From positions 3,472,001-3,536,000 of the forward strand of contig NZ_CP010802.1 of the NCBI RefSeq assembly GCF_001278055.1: DNA of 64,000 bases, given 5' to 3'. The notes under the pieces were generated by a model. It was not told where the DNA came from and made no database searches. It saw only the letters and a list, made by a program, of their open reading frames with translations. A program made the position numbers and the translations under genes. Source of the stretch: Desulfuromonas soudanensis. Lineage in GTDB: Bacteria > Desulfobacterota > Desulfuromonadia > Desulfuromonadales > WTL. This document shows, piece by piece, positions 33,130 to 43,598 of the stretch (within the stretch, counting starts at the first letter, position 1; each line of letters opens with the position of its first letter).

Positions 33130-33576
33130 CTACCCTGCCAGCCGGGCCTTGACAAGCTCACTGACCAATCGGCCGTCGGCCCGCCCCGTCGTCCGGGCGG
33201 CGACAATCTTCATGACCTGCCCCATCTCCTTCATCGAGACGGCGCCGACGGCAGCGACGGCCTCCTCGATGATCCCGCGGATTTCCTCTTCGCCGAGCTG
33301 GGCGGGGAGAAACTCCTGAATGATGGCGAGTTCCTCCTCTTCCTTCTCGGCCAGCTCGATGCGGTCGTTTTCCCGATAGACCTGAGCCGATTCCCGCCGC
33401 TGCTTCACCAGGGTGGAGAGGACGCCGATCACTTCCGTATCGTCGAGTTCGCAGCGGGCCTCGATCTCGCGGTTCTTGATCGCGGAGCGCACCAGGCGGA
33501 TGGTGCTCAGGCGCAGGGGAGCCTTGGCCTTCATGGCCTCCTTCATCGCTTCGTTGAGCCGGTCTTTCAGGGTCAT
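33130..33576 (-). CDS. yqeY: GatB/YqeY domain-containing protein
   Basis: 148 aa, the standard length. The opening MTLKDRLNEAMKEAMKAK and the ENDRIELAEKEEEELAIIQEFLP and MKEMGQVMKIV segments are diagnostic. It shares a fold with the tail domain of the GatB amidotransferase and may bind tRNA; its role is unproven. It is the first gene of the operon here. In many genomes rpsU lies just upstream, but no rpsU fits before it. Confidence 0.93.
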   Translation of the reverse strand: MTLKDRLNEAMKEAMKAKAPLRLSTIRLVRSAIKNREIEARCELDDTEVIGVLSTLVKQRRESAQVYRENDRIELAEKEEEELAIIQEFLPAQLGEEEIRGIIEEAVAAVGAVSMKEMGQVMKIVAARTTGRADGRLVSELVKARLAG

Positions 33577-33590
33577 GGACTAATCTACCT

Positions 33591-33641
33591 CACCTCTTGG
33601 AGGTGTAAACGCAAAGAGGGCAGCCGGTCGACCGGCGCCCT
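33591..33641 (-). promoter_or_regulatory. Structured 5' leader of the yqeY-rpoD operon
   Basis: Two hairpins lie between the promoter and yqeY. The first is a GC-rich stem (33617-33641) around the palindrome GCCGGTCGACCGGC. The second is a perfect 6-bp stem, CACCTC/GAGGTG (33591-33605), that includes Shine-Dalgarno-like bases. The first may also end the upstream his transcript, but its T-tract is weak. Confidence 0.5.
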
Positions 33642-33658
33642 TCTCACAGTAATTTTAC

Positions 33659-33687
33659 AGTATAATTCGGTTCCTCCGGGGAAGCAA
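33659..33687 (-). promoter_or_regulatory. Sigma-70 promoter of the yqeY-cvpA-mutS2-dnaG-rpoD operon
   Basis: On the minus strand TTGCTT (33682-33687), a 17-bp spacer and TATACT (33659-33664). It lies just past the hisIE stop codon and before the structured leader. Confidence 0.65.
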
Positions 33688-33696
33688 CTCTTTTTA

Positions 33697-34389
33697 TTAC
33701 TTGCCGCGGCTCTCCTTCTCGACAATCCCGGAAAGACCAAAACGGCGGCGCAGTTCGGCATAGATGCGCTCCGGCGGCAGATCGTAATAGCCGAGGAGAA
33801 CCAGGGTGTGGAAGAAGAGATCCGCCACTTCGCCGACGACCTCTTCCGGGTCCCCCCCCTTGCCGGCGACGGCGGTCTCCGTCGCCTCCTCGCCGATTTT
33901 GCCGAGGATCTTGTCGAGCCCCTTGGCGAAGAGGGAGGCGACGTAGGACTTCTCCGTCGGGTTCTGGCGCCGCTCCTGGATGACATGGTAGAGAGCGTCG
34001 AGAATGTCGGCGCGGCCGTAGATGGATGCGGCATCGACGAGTTTTTCCCCCTCGGTTTCCACGCCCTCCCCGTTCCAGACCCGATAGAAGCAGGAGCGAT
34101 GCCCCGTATGGCAGGCCGCTCCCTCCTGCTCGACGGCAATCAGCAGGCAGTCGCCGTCGCAGTCGAAGCGGATTTCCCGCACGTGCTGCACATGGCCGGA
34201 GCTCTCCCCCTTCATCCACAGTTTGCGGCGGGAGCGCGAATAATAATGGACCTTGCCGGTGCGGACGGTCAGATCGACCGCCTCGGCGTTCATATAGGCC
34301 ATCATCAGCACCTCGCCGGTTTCGGCGTCGGAAGTGATGGCCGGGATCAAGCCATGGGCGTCAAATTTGAGTTGATCGGCTAAGGACAT
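33697..34389 (-). CDS. hisIE: Bifunctional phosphoribosyl-AMP cyclohydrolase / phosphoribosyl-ATP pyrophosphohydrolase
   Basis: About 230 aa. Residues ~1-115 are the HisI domain with metal motifs ([20 protein letters not shown] and TGHRSCFYR). Residues ~125-215 are the HisE domain ([38 protein letters not shown]). It catalyses steps 2 and 3 of histidine synthesis. The start at 34389 is preferred because GGGA lies seven bases upstream; an ATG 12 bp earlier is possible. It is the last his gene in the run. Confidence 0.95.
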   Translation of the reverse strand: MSLADQLKFDAHGLIPAITSDAETGEVLMMAYMNAEAVDLTVRTGKVHYYSRSRRKLWMKGESSGHVQHVREIRFDCDGDCLLIAVEQEGAACHTGHRSCFYRVWNGEGVETEGEKLVDAASIYGRADILDALYHVIQERRQNPTEKSYVASLFAKGLDKILGKIGEEATETAVAGKGGDPEEVVGEVADLFFHTLVLLGYYDLPPERIYAELRRRFGLSGIVEKESRGK

Positions 34390-34437
34390 GTTTTTTCCCA
34401 TAGGGTAGGGACGCAGGACAGGGTCCAGGTCGATTTT

Positions 34438-34466
34438 CCTCTGTGTCTCAGTGTCTCTGTGGTGGG
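34438..34466. repeat. Octamer half element F
   Basis: Read on the minus strand it is CACAGAGA, CACTGAGA, CACAGAGG, identical in style to element A. No clear inverted partner. It lies in the 83-bp hisF-hisIE gap. Confidence 0.6.
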
Positions 34467-34472
34467 ATTAAT

Positions 34473-35243
34473 TTATGACAGCCGCACCGGTACGCCCCTT
34501 GCCGCCAGGTATTCCTTGCATTCGAAAATGGTGTGCTCGCGGAAGTGAAAGATGCTGGCGGCCAGGGCGGCGCTGGCACCGCCTTCGGTGAGCCCCTGAC
34601 GGATGTGCTCAAGATTGCCGACGCCGCCGGAAGCGATCACCGGCAGATGCACCCGGTCGGCGACGGCGCGGGTCAGCTCCAGGTCGTAGCCGTCCTTGGT
34701 CCCGTCCTTGTCCATGGAGGTGAGAAGGATCTCCCCGGCGCCGTAGGACTCCATGCGCGCCGCCCACTCCACGGCGTCGATCCCCGTCGGGTTGCGTCCG
34801 CCGTGGGTATAGACCTCCCAGGAACCCGGATCGCTGCCGGGGACACGGCGGGCGTCGATGGCGACGACGATGCACTGGGAACCGAAACGTTCGGCGGCCT
34901 GGCGGACAAACTCCGGCCGGTGCACGGCGGCGGTGTTGATCGACACCTTGTCGGCGCCGGCGTTGAGGAGGTTGCGGATGTCGGCGATCTCCCGCACCCC
35001 GCCGCCGACGGTGAGCGGCATGAAGACGCGCTCGGCGGTGCGGGCGACGATGTCGAGGATGATCCCCCGCTTGTCGCTTGAGGCGGTGATGTCGAGAAAG
35101 GTCAGCTCGTCGGCTCCCTGGGCGTCGTAGGCCTCGGCGGCCTCCACCGGATCGCCGGCGTCGCGCAGTTCGAGGAATTGAACCCCCTTGACGACCCGCC
35201 CGTCCTTGACGTCGAGACAGGGTATGATGCGTTTGCTGAGCAT
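34473..35243 (-). CDS. hisF: Imidazole glycerol phosphate synthase subunit HisF
   Basis: 256 aa (beta/alpha)8 barrel. Catalytic Asp11 lies in [16 protein letters not shown] and the second Asp in VVAIDARRV; phosphate-binding loops TVGGGVRE and [12 protein letters not shown] are intact. Works as the cyclase partner of HisH, taking ammonia from it to make imidazole glycerol phosphate and AICAR. It is separated from hisA by a 225-bp gap holding a tandem palindromic repeat. Confidence 0.98.
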   Translation of the reverse strand: MLSKRIIPCLDVKDGRVVKGVQFLELRDAGDPVEAAEAYDAQGADELTFLDITASSDKRGIILDIVARTAERVFMPLTVGGGVREIADIRNLLNAGADKVSINTAAVHRPEFVRQAAERFGSQCIVVAIDARRVPGSDPGSWEVYTHGGRNPTGIDAVEWAARMESYGAGEILLTSMDKDGTKDGYDLELTRAVADRVHLPVIASGGVGNLEHIRQGLTEGGASAALAASIFHFREHTIFECKEYLAARGVPVRLS

Positions 35244-35263
35244 GATTTGAACGTCCCGGGTTT

Positions 35264-35472
35264 GTAGGGGCGCAATTCATTGCGCCCTTTGGTTGCGCGC
35301 AATTCATTGCGCCCTTTGGTTGCGCGCAATTCATTGCGCCCTTTGGTTGCGCGCAATTCATTGCGCCCTTTGGTTGCGCGCAATTCATTGCGCCCTTTGG
35401 TTGCGCGCAATTCATTGCGCCCTTTGGTTGCGCCCTGGGCCAATGCCTGGGCGTGATGAATCACGCCCCTAC
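35264..35472. repeat. Tandem palindromic (REP-like) array with terminal inverted repeats
   Basis: Six perfect copies of a 27-bp unit, beginning at 35270, 35297, 35324, 35351, 35378 and 35405. Each contains the palindromic core GGCGCAAT/ATTGCGCC. A different palindrome, GGGCGTGAT/ATCACGCCC, closes the array. The whole is bounded by GTAGGGGCG (35264) and CGCCCCTAC (35472), which are inverted. It fills the hisA-hisF gap. The right terminal repeat supplies the hisA stop codon. Confidence 0.93.
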
Positions 35473-36206
35473 GCCGTTTTCGGCCGTTTGGTCAAAGCGA
35501 CCGCCGCACGCAGGTCGAGGGCGCCGCTATAGATCGCCTTGCCGGTGATCACCCCGACGACCCCGGAGGTCTCGATGGTCATGAGGTTTTCGATGTCCTG
35601 CAGACTCGAGACGCCGCCGGAGGCGATGACCGGGATGGCGATCGACTCGGCCAGGGCCCGGGTGGCCTCGAGGTTGGGCCCCTGCATCATCCCGTCGCGG
35701 GCGATGTCGGTGTAGATGATCGCCTCGACGCCGAAGCCTTCCATCTCCCTGGCCATCTCCGTCGCCTTTTTCCCGGTGACTTCGGCCCAGCCGCGCACGG
35801 CGACAAATCCGTTGCTGGCGTCGATGCCGACGACGATGCGCCCGGGAAAGAGGCGGCAGGACTCCTGCACCAGGGCCGGATTCTCCAGGGCCACCGTCCC
35901 CAGGATCACCCGGCCGATCCCCAGTTCGAGATAGGCCTCGATGGTCGAGAGGTCGCGGATGCCGCCGCCGAGTTCGGTGGGGATGTCGATGGCCGAAACG
36001 ATGGCGGAAATCGCCTCGCGATTGCGCGGCACGCCGGCAAAGGCGCCGTCGAGGTCGACGATATGGAGAAGCTCCCCCCCCGCCTCCTGCCAGATGCGCG
36101 CCTGGGCCGCCGGCTCCTCGCCGTAGACGGTGTCCTTCTCCATGAGCCCCTGCTCCAGCCGGACGCAGCGCCCTCCCTTGAGATCGATGGCGGGTATGAC
36201 GATCAT
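35469..36206 (-). CDS. hisA: Phosphoribosylformimino-5-aminoimidazole carboxamide ribotide isomerase
   Basis: 245 aa barrel. Catalytic Asp8 is in [12 protein letters not shown] and the second Asp in [13 protein letters not shown]; phosphate loops are LGGGIRDLS and [11 protein letters not shown]. It overlaps the hisH stop by 4 bp (ATGA). The C-terminus ends ALTKRPKTA, and its TAG stop lies inside the terminal inverted repeat of the adjoining array, so the end of the gene may have been reshaped by that insertion. Confidence 0.97.
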   Translation of the reverse strand: MIVIPAIDLKGGRCVRLEQGLMEKDTVYGEEPAAQARIWQEAGGELLHIVDLDGAFAGVPRNREAISAIVSAIDIPTELGGGIRDLSTIEAYLELGIGRVILGTVALENPALVQESCRLFPGRIVVGIDASNGFVAVRGWAEVTGKKATEMAREMEGFGVEAIIYTDIARDGMMQGPNLEATRALAESIAIPVIASGGVSSLQDIENLMTIETSGVVGVITGKAIYSGALDLRAAVALTKRPKTA

Positions 36207-36826
36207 GAGAGTTCTCCGAAATTCTTGAGGATGGTCAGTCCCACCTGCTGGCTCTTTTCCGGGTGAAACTGGGTGGCCATGACGTTGTCCCGCCAGATGC
36301 TCGAGCAGAAGGGGATTCCGTAATCGGTGACGGTCGCCACCACCTCCGGGTCGTCGGGGACGACGTAATAGGAGTGGACGAAGTAGACGGAGGCGTCGTC
36401 GGCCACCCCTTTAAGAATCGGCGACGGGCGGCGGATGGAAATCTGGTTCCATCCCATGTGCGGCACCTTGAGGGCCTCGCCGGCGACGCGCAGGTCGGCG
36501 GGGAAGCGCACCACCCGCCCGGGGATGATGTCGAGACCCCTGTGAAGACCGAACTCCTCGCTTTCGCTGAAGAGGAGCTGCAAGCCGAGGCAGATGCCGA
36601 GAAAGGGGCGGCCGGAGGCGACGTGGGCCCTGATCGGCTCGACGAACCCCCCGTCGACGAGATTGGCCATGCAGTCGCGGAAGGCGCCGACCCCGGGGAG
36701 AACCAGCTTGTCCGCCGCCGCCAGGTCGCGCGGGTCGGAGGTCACCCGGGCGGCAAAGCCGACCTTTTCGAACCCCTTCTGCACGCTGCGCAGATTCCCC
36801 ATGCCGTAGTCGATGATCGTGATCAT
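36203..36826 (-). CDS. hisH: Imidazole glycerol phosphate synthase subunit HisH
   Basis: 207 aa class I glutamine amidotransferase. The oxyanion/nucleophile elbow is [10 protein letters not shown] (Cys) and the His-Glu of the triad is in QFHPEKS. Supplies ammonia to HisF. The start at 36826 ([12 protein letters not shown]) is the family N-terminus and begins 1 bp after the hisB stop. It overlaps hisA by 4 bp. Confidence 0.97.
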   Translation of the reverse strand: MITIIDYGMGNLRSVQKGFEKVGFAARVTSDPRDLAAADKLVLPGVGAFRDCMANLVDGGFVEPIRAHVASGRPFLGICLGLQLLFSESEEFGLHRGLDIIPGRVVRFPADLRVAGEALKVPHMGWNQISIRRPSPILKGVADDASVYFVHSYYVVPDDPEVVATVTDYGIPFCSSIWRDNVMATQFHPEKSQQVGLTILKNFGELS

Positions 36827-36827
36827 G

Positions 36828-37415
36828 CTATTCGAGCTTCCCCTTGGTGGAGAGAACCCCCTCGATGCGGGGATCGAGACCGGTCGCCTCGTCGAGAGCC
36901 CGGCCGAAGGCCTTGAAAATCCCCTCGATGATGTGGTGCAGATTGTCGCCGTAGGCGAGATTGACATGGACGTTTGCGCCGGAGTGGTTGCAGAAGGCGA
37001 CGAAAAATTCCTCGACCAGCTCGGTGTCGAACTCGCCGACCTTGGCCTTGGGGATGTCGACGTTGAAAACAAGAAAGGGGCGCCCGGAAAAATCGATGAT
37101 CACCGAGGCCAACGCCTCATGCATCGGCATGGTGGCGCGACCGAAGCGGCGGATCCCGGCCTTGTTCCCGAGAGCCTTCTTGAAGGCTTCGCCGAGGCAG
37201 ATCCCGAGATCCTCCACCGTGTGGTGGGCGTCGATCTCCACATCCCCCGTGGCCTGGACCTTCAGATCGAAGAAGCCGTGGCGGGCGACGGCGCTGAGCA
37301 TATGGTCCATGAACGGCACCGGCGTGCGGATGTCGTTCTCCCCGTGGCCGTCGAGGGTCAATTCAAGGCGGATCTCGGTTTCGCTGGTCTTGCGCTCGAT
37401 GGTTGCACTACGCAT
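36828..37415 (-). CDS. hisB: Imidazoleglycerol-phosphate dehydratase
   Basis: 195 aa, monofunctional form without a phosphatase domain. Metal-binding motifs are HHTVED and the [18 protein letters not shown] region; [12 protein letters not shown] is the family opening. It catalyses step 6 of histidine synthesis. The gap to the upstream hisD gene contains repeat element G. Confidence 0.97.
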   Translation of the reverse strand: MRSATIERKTSETEIRLELTLDGHGENDIRTPVPFMDHMLSAVARHGFFDLKVQATGDVEIDAHHTVEDLGICLGEAFKKALGNKAGIRRFGRATMPMHEALASVIIDFSGRPFLVFNVDIPKAKVGEFDTELVEEFFVAFCNHSGANVHVNLAYGDNLHHIIEGIFKAFGRALDEATGLDPRIEGVLSTKGKLE

Positions 37416-37447
37416 GGCATCTCCTGTTGTCTATCAAAAAACAGGGT

Positions 37448-37544
37448 TAACCACAGAAGTCCCAGAGGGCACGGAGGAAACCAGACATAGAAACTAACCT
37501 TGTCCAAAAATGCTTTCCTCTGTGTCTCCGTGCCTCCGTGGTGA
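37448..37544. repeat. Octamer-based inverted repeat element G
   Basis: The left arm (37448-37480) has units CACAGAAG, CCCAGAGG and GCACGGAGG. The right arm (37514-37544) read on the minus strand is CACGGAGG, CACGGAGA, CACAGAGG. The arms are inverted and separated by about 33 bp. It fills the hisB-hisD gap inside the his gene run. Confidence 0.78.
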
Positions 37545-37550
37545 GTCTTG

Positions 37551-38843
37551 TCAGTCTTTCAACCGGATGGAAACCGACCGGGCATGGGCCTCGAGTCCTT
37601 CGAGTTCGGCGATGTGGATAATCTCCTGCCCGAGCCGCTCGAGCCCGCTGCGGGAGAAGGAGACGATGCTCGACTTCTTGATGAAATCGTCCACCCCCAG
37701 AGGGGAAAAGAAGCGGGCGGTTCCGCCGGTGGGAAGGGTATGATTGGGCCCGGCCAGGTAGTCGCCGGCGGCTTCTGGGGTGTGATGCCCCATGAAGATC
37801 GCCCCGGCGTGGCGGATGCGCGGGAGAATTTCAAAGGGGTTGGCCACCGCCAGCTCCAGGTGCTCGGGAGCGATGCGGTTGGAGAAGGCGATGGCGTCGT
37901 CGAGACTTTCGGCGACGACGATCGCTCCGAAGTCCTCGATGGACCGGCGGGCGATCGTCTGCCGGGAGAGGGCCTGCAGCTGCGACTCCAAGGCCGCGGC
38001 GACTTTTCCGGCGAAGGCCTCGTCGGTGGTGATGAGGATCGAGGAGGCGAGCTCGTCGTGTTCGGCCTGGGAGAGGAGATCGGCGGCGATATGGGCCGGG
38101 TCGCCGCTGCCGTCGTTGATCACCAGGATCTCGCTGGGGCCGGCGATCATGTCGATGTCGACCTGGCCGAAGACCATCTTCTTGGCCGTGGCGACGTAGA
38201 TGTTGCCGGGGCCGGTGATCTTGTCGACCCGCGGAATCGACTCGGTGCCGTAGGCCAGGGCGGCCACGGCCTGGGCGCCGCCGACCCGGAAAATCCTGTC
38301 GACGCCGGCCAAACGCGCCGCCGCCAGCACGTGGGGATTGACCACGCCGTCGGGAGTCGGCACCGTCATGATCACCTCGGGGACGCCGGCGACCTTGGCG
38401 GGGACGGCGTTCATCAGCACCGAGGAGGGGTAGGCGGCCTTGCCGCCGGGGACGTAGATCCCCACCCGGTCGAGGGGGCGCACCATCTGACCGAGGAGGA
38501 CGTCCTCCTCGGTGGTGGAAATCCAGGTTTCCACCTTCTGCTTGGCGTGAAAGGCGGCGATGCGTTCGGCGGCCAGCTTGAGGGCGGCATGGGAGACGGC
38601 GGAAACGGCGGCGCAGGCGCGGTCGATCTCGGCCTCACTGACCTGCACGGTGCCTGAGGTCAGTTCCAGCCGGTCGAAGCGCGCGGTCAGCTCGAAGAGG
38701 GCTTGATCGCCCCGGCGCCGCACGTCGTCGATGATGGTGCGGACGGTCTCCTCCACTCCCTCGGGGAGGGTCTCGCTCCGGGCGACAATTTTGGCGAAAG
38801 CGGCCTCAAAGCCGGGATCGGAAAAACGCAGCATCTGAATCAT
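37551..38843 (-). CDS. hisD: Histidinol dehydrogenase
   Basis: 430 aa. NAD- and zinc-binding motifs are present: VGIYVPGGKAAYPSSVLM, GPGNIYVATAKK, DMIAGPSEILVI, SQAEHDELASS and APEHLEL. It catalyses the last two steps, L-histidinol to L-histidine. The start at 38843 has GGGAG upstream; an internal ATG three codons later is an alternative. hisG ends 38 bp upstream of it. Confidence 0.97.
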   Translation of the reverse strand: MIQMLRFSDPGFEAAFAKIVARSETLPEGVEETVRTIIDDVRRRGDQALFELTARFDRLELTSGTVQVSEAEIDRACAAVSAVSHAALKLAAERIAAFHAKQKVETWISTTEEDVLLGQMVRPLDRVGIYVPGGKAAYPSSVLMNAVPAKVAGVPEVIMTVPTPDGVVNPHVLAAARLAGVDRIFRVGGAQAVAALAYGTESIPRVDKITGPGNIYVATAKKMVFGQVDIDMIAGPSEILVINDGSGDPAHIAADLLSQAEHDELASSILITTDEAFAGKVAAALESQLQALSRQTIARRSIEDFGAIVVAESLDDAIAFSNRIAPEHLELAVANPFEILPRIRHAGAIFMGHHTPEAAGDYLAGPNHTLPTGGTARFFSPLGVDDFIKKSSIVSFSRSGLERLGQEIIHIAELEGLEAHARSVSIRLKD

Positions 38844-38881
38844 GCGGACTCCCTGCATAACGGGTCGCGGCGCGGACCGTT

Positions 38882-39544
38882 CTAGTTGGAAATTCGAACC
38901 TCGTCGCCGATCACCTTCTCGAGTCCCTCGAGAATTGCGGTGATCCGCAGGTGCTTGGTCTTGAGGCTGGCGCGGTTGACGATGAGCCGGCTGGTGATCT
39001 CGGCGATCGTTTCCACCTCCACCATGCCGTTTTCCCTCAGGGTCGCGCCGGTGGAGACCAGATCGACGATCCGCTCGGAGAGGCCGACCAGGGGGGCCAG
39101 CTCGATGGATCCGTAGAGCTTGATCAGCTCGACCTGGATCCCCTTGGCGGCGAAGAAGCGCTCGGTGATATTGGGATATTTGGTGGCCACGCGGATATTG
39201 GACCAGGAAGCGGGATCGTCCTGCTGACGCAGGGCCACCGGCTCGGCCACCGCCAGGCGGCAATAGCCGAACTTGAGATCGAGGGGTTCGTAAAGATCCT
39301 TCCCCTGCTCGAGGAGGGTGTCCTTGCCGACGACGCCGATATCGGCGCAGCCGTACTCGACATAGGTCGGCACGTCGGTGGCCCGCACCGCCATGAAGCG
39401 GAATTTGCTCTCGCGGTTCTCGAAGACCAGCTTGCGGCTGCTCCCTTCCATCTCGGGGCAGGTGATGCCGATCTTGGCGAAGAGCTCCATGGAGTCCTGG
39501 AGGATGCGCCCCTTGGGGAGGGCGAAAGTGATGTAATCGCTCAT
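38882..39544 (-). CDS. hisG: ATP phosphoribosyltransferase catalytic subunit, short form
   Basis: 220 aa, lacking the C-terminal regulatory domain of the long form. Short HisG normally works only with HisZ, which is not in the window. Motifs are the opening ITFALPKGRILQDSMELF and the PRPP loop DLVSTGATLRENGM. First and committed step of histidine synthesis. It follows murA at 63 bp, so the his genes may be read from the cell-wall/translation gene string upstream. Confidence 0.96.
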   Translation of the reverse strand: MSDYITFALPKGRILQDSMELFAKIGITCPEMEGSSRKLVFENRESKFRFMAVRATDVPTYVEYGCADIGVVGKDTLLEQGKDLYEPLDLKFGYCRLAVAEPVALRQQDDPASWSNIRVATKYPNITERFFAAKGIQVELIKLYGSIELAPLVGLSERIVDLVSTGATLRENGMVEVETIAEITSRLIVNRASLKTKHLRITAILEGLEKVIGDEVRISN

Positions 39545-39607
39545 GACTGTAACCCTGTCGAAGGTGAGGGACCGGCGGCTCCCCGGAGGAAAGGCCCCGT
39601 CACTGGT

Positions 39608-40867
39608 TTACTCCTTTTCCCGCCGGATGTCGGCACCGAGCTTCCGCAGCTTCTCCTCGATCCGCTCGTAGCCCCGGTCGAGATGATAGATGCGGGAGAC
39701 CTCGGTGGTATTGTCGGCGGCGAGACCGGCAAGAATCAGCGAGGCGCTGGCCCGCAGGTCGGTCGCCATGACCGGGGCGCCGGTGAGTCCCCGAACCCCC
39801 TTGACCATGGCGGTATGCCCCTCGATGGTGATGTCCGCTCCCATGCGCTGCAGTTCGCAGACGTGCATGAAGCGATTTTCGAAGACGTTCTCGGAGATGA
39901 GACTCGTCCCGTCAGCCAGGGTCATGAGGGCCATGAACTGGGCCTGCATGTCGGTGGGGAAGCCGGGATGGGGACGGGTCTTGATGTCCACCGCCGTAAG
40001 CTTCTTCGGCCCCTTGACCCGCAGACCGCCGGGCTCGTCGAGGATCTCGACCCCCGCTTCCCGGAGCTTGCCGATCACCGCCTCGAGGTGGGCCGGGATC
40101 ACCCCCTGGAGGCGCACGTCGCCGCGGGTGATGGCGGAGGCGACCATGAAGGTGCCGGCCTCGATGCGGTCGGCCATGACCGCGTGATTCATGGGAGAGA
40201 GCTCGTCGACCCCCTCGATGGTCAGGGTGTCGGTCCCGGCTCCGGAGATCCTCGCGCCCATGCCGTTGAGAGCCTCGGCGAGATCGACGATCTCCGGTTC
40301 GCAGGCGGCGTTCTCCAGGAGGGTCGTCCCCCTGGCCAGGGTCGCGGCCATCATCAGGTTTTCGGTACCGCCGACGGAGGGGAAATCGAAACAAATCTTC
40401 GCCCCGCGCAGGCGCGACGCCTTGGCCTCGACATAGCCGTGATCGAGGGTGATTTTCGCCCCCATCGCTTCTAACCCCTTGAGGTGGAGGTTAATCGGCC
40501 GGGCGCCGATGGCACAGCCGCCGGGGAGGCTGACCCGGGCATGGCCGAGACGGGCCAGGAGCGGCCCGAGGACCAGAACCGAGGCGCGCATGGTGCGTAC
40601 CAGCTCGTAGGGGGCCTCGATGCTATCGATGTTCGAGGCGTCGACCAGGAAGGTGCCGTTATGGCTGACTTTTGCCCCGAGGGTGCCGAGGAGCTTTTCC
40701 ACCGTGGCGATATCCCGCAGGTGCGGGACATTGGTGAGCCGATGCTCGCCGGGAGCCAGGAGGGTGGCAAAGAGAAGGGGGAGCGCCGCATTCTTTGCGC
40801 CGCTGATCTGAACTTCCCCCTTGAGTCGGCTTCCGCCGTGGATCACGATTTTTTCCAACGCAGTCAC
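39608..40867 (-). CDS. murA: UDP-N-acetylglucosamine 1-carboxyvinyltransferase
   Basis: About 419 aa. It catalyses the first committed peptidoglycan step. The catalytic cysteine loop [16 protein letters not shown] is present (a fosfomycin-sensitive Cys form), with [16 protein letters not shown] near the N-terminus. The start is uncertain: GTG 40867 ([12 protein letters not shown]) or TTG 40858 (MEKIVIHGG). No ATG is available. It lies between prmC and hisG. Confidence 0.95.
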   Translation of the reverse strand: MTALEKIVIHGGSRLKGEVQISGAKNAALPLLFATLLAPGEHRLTNVPHLRDIATVEKLLGTLGAKVSHNGTFLVDASNIDSIEAPYELVRTMRASVLVLGPLLARLGHARVSLPGGCAIGARPINLHLKGLEAMGAKITLDHGYVEAKASRLRGAKICFDFPSVGGTENLMMAATLARGTTLLENAACEPEIVDLAEALNGMGARISGAGTDTLTIEGVDELSPMNHAVMADRIEAGTFMVASAITRGDVRLQGVIPAHLEAVIGKLREAGVEILDEPGGLRVKGPKKLTAVDIKTRPHPGFPTDMQAQFMALMTLADGTSLISENVFENRFMHVCELQRMGADITIEGHTAMVKGVRGLTGAPVMATDLRASASLILAGLAADNTTEVSRIYHLDRGYERIEEKLRKLGADIRREKE

Positions 40868-40937
40868 TACCGTTTCGAGAAAAAGAGGAGAAGAGGAAAG
40901 GATCGGCAAAAGAACAAGGTCTTGCCCCAGGGCGGAC

Positions 40938-41788
40938 TCAGCGTTTTTGTCCTCCGACCACCCGGGGGATACCGGCATAGTCATTCCGGAGAAAGGTCTG
41001 GTCGAGCCCAACGGCGGCGAAGAGATCCTTGACCGGTGCGGCCTGGCCGAGGCCGACTTCCACCAGCAGCCAGCCGCCGCTCACCAGCAGGTGCGACGCC
41101 TGACCGGCGAGGTGGCGGTAGCAGTCGAGACCGTCTTCTCCGCCGGCCAGAGCCTGGCGCGGTTCGAAATCCCGCACCTCCGGCATCAGCCCCGCCAATT
41201 CGCCCTCGGCGATATAGGGGGGATTGGAGACGATCAGATCCCAGGGGCCGCCGGTCAGAGCCGCCAGGTCGTCCTGGCGCAGGGTCAGTCGCCCCTCCAG
41301 GGCGTGGCGGCGGACATTCCCTTCGGCGACGGCGAGGGCCTCAAGGGAGAGATCGACCCCTTCCACCCGGGCCGCGGGGCGCTCGCTGGCAATGGCGATG
41401 GCGATGGCGCCGCTGCCGGTTCCGACATCGAGAACGGCGCCGGAGGCGGGACAGCGTGCCAGGGCCTCCTCGACAAGAATTTCCGTGTCCGCCCGGGGAA
41501 TCAGCACCGCCGGAGTCACCGTCAGCGGCAGGGACCAGAACTCGGTCGAGCCGAGAATGTACTGCAGCGGTTCCCGGCGGGCCCGGCGGGCGACCCGCCC
41601 GCGAAAGGCGGCGAGCTCGGCGGATTCGAGGGGACGATCGTAGTTGAGATAGAGGCCGACGCGGTCGAGCCCGAGGATGTCGGTCAGAAGGAGTTCCGCA
41701 TCGCGACGGGCCCCCTCGACCCCCTGGGACCCGAGATACCCCGCCGTCCACTGCAGCACCTTGAGGACCGTCCAGTTCTCGCTCAAAA

Positions 41789-41792
<4 letters not shown>
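40938..41792 (-). CDS. prmC: Release factor N5-glutamine methyltransferase
   Basis: 284 aa. The N-terminal helical domain (~1-75) is followed by a Rossmann methyltransferase domain with SAM motif [15 protein letters not shown] and catalytic [10 protein letters not shown]. Methylates the Gln of the GGQ motif of release factors. The GTG start overlaps the prfA stop by 4 bp (GTGA), coupling it to its substrate gene. Confidence 0.96.
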
Positions 41793-42856
<1,064 letters not shown>

Positions 42857-42908
42857 ACGATTTTTCTATCATCCTCCCCGGAGGGGTCCAATGCAGGGAT
42901 AAAGAAAC

Positions 42909-43598
42909 TCAAAACTCGGAATATTCGCGGCGCACTGCGGCCATTTCGCCGCAGCTCATCGCTCCTTCGGGGCAAGCGCCCTTCAGGCAGCCGGGGCCCG
43001 CAACGGCAAAGAGCGAAGGGGCGGCGCGACGGCAACAGCGGAGCATTTCCTTGGCCATGGCGCGAATTTCCCACTGGGCCCGCCGGCAGCAGCGCAGATT
43101 GAAGAAGTGGTGCAGTTCGCGGGCGTTCATGGTCACCACCAGCTTGGTGGCGGCGGCATTGGGAAGGACGAAGCGGGCGTCCTCCGCCGGCACCCCGGCA
43201 TCGATGAGCTGGCGATACACCCCGTGGATTTCCTCGAGCAGATCCCGGTAGCGCTCGGCCAGGTCGGCACGGCCGGCGATGGTCGGGGGGACGACGGCTT
43301 CAAACGGTTCCTTGTGGGAAACGTATCGCTGGCTCTGCTGGGAAAAGGAGGCCACCCGATGGCGCACCAGCTGGTGGGAACAGGCGCGGCTGATCCCTTC
43401 GATACCGAAGGTGAAGGAGGCGTGTTCCAGAACCGAATGGTGGCCGAGGGAGAGGATCTTCTCCAGCAGGGCCTGGCGCTGGACAGCATCCTGGTCGAGG
43501 AGTCGGTCGATGGAGGAGGCCGAGTAGCAGAGCCGGGCCGCGGCCGCGGCGACCTGCTCCGGGTCGGGGGTATGGGTCAAAAGCTGGACAAGCATCAT
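42909..43598 (-). CDS. thyX: Flavin-dependent thymidylate synthase
   Basis: About 229 aa. The ThyX signature RHRVASFSQQSQRY is intact, preceded by LGHHSVLEHASFTFGIEGIS. It uses FAD and methylenetetrahydrofolate to make dTMP. The start at 43598 has GGGGAG upstream; the next codon is also ATG. The C-terminal part is cysteine-rich (LRCCRRAQWEI, RCCRRAAP, GCLKGACPEGAMSCGEM), longer than needed for the fold. Confidence 0.95.
   Translation of the reverse strand: MMLVQLLTHTPDPEQVAAAAARLCYSASSIDRLLDQDAVQRQALLEKILSLGHHSVLEHASFTFGIEGISRACSHQLVRHRVASFSQQSQRYVSHKEPFEAVVPPTIAGRADLAERYRDLLEEIHGVYRQLIDAGVPAEDARFVLPNAAATKLVVTMNARELHHFFNLRCCRRAQWEIRAMAKEMLRCCRRAAPSLFAVAGPGCLKGACPEGAMSCGEMAAVRREYSEF

Noticed and set aside
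35102-35464. Reading frame with a repeating NELRATKGR peptide
   Set aside because: It is the translation of the 27-bp palindromic array (27 is a multiple of 3, so any frame stays open). No ribosome-binding site, and it runs antisense to nothing conserved.
35264-35472. Possible CRISPR array
   Set aside because: Units are directly abutting with no spacers, and no cas genes are nearby.
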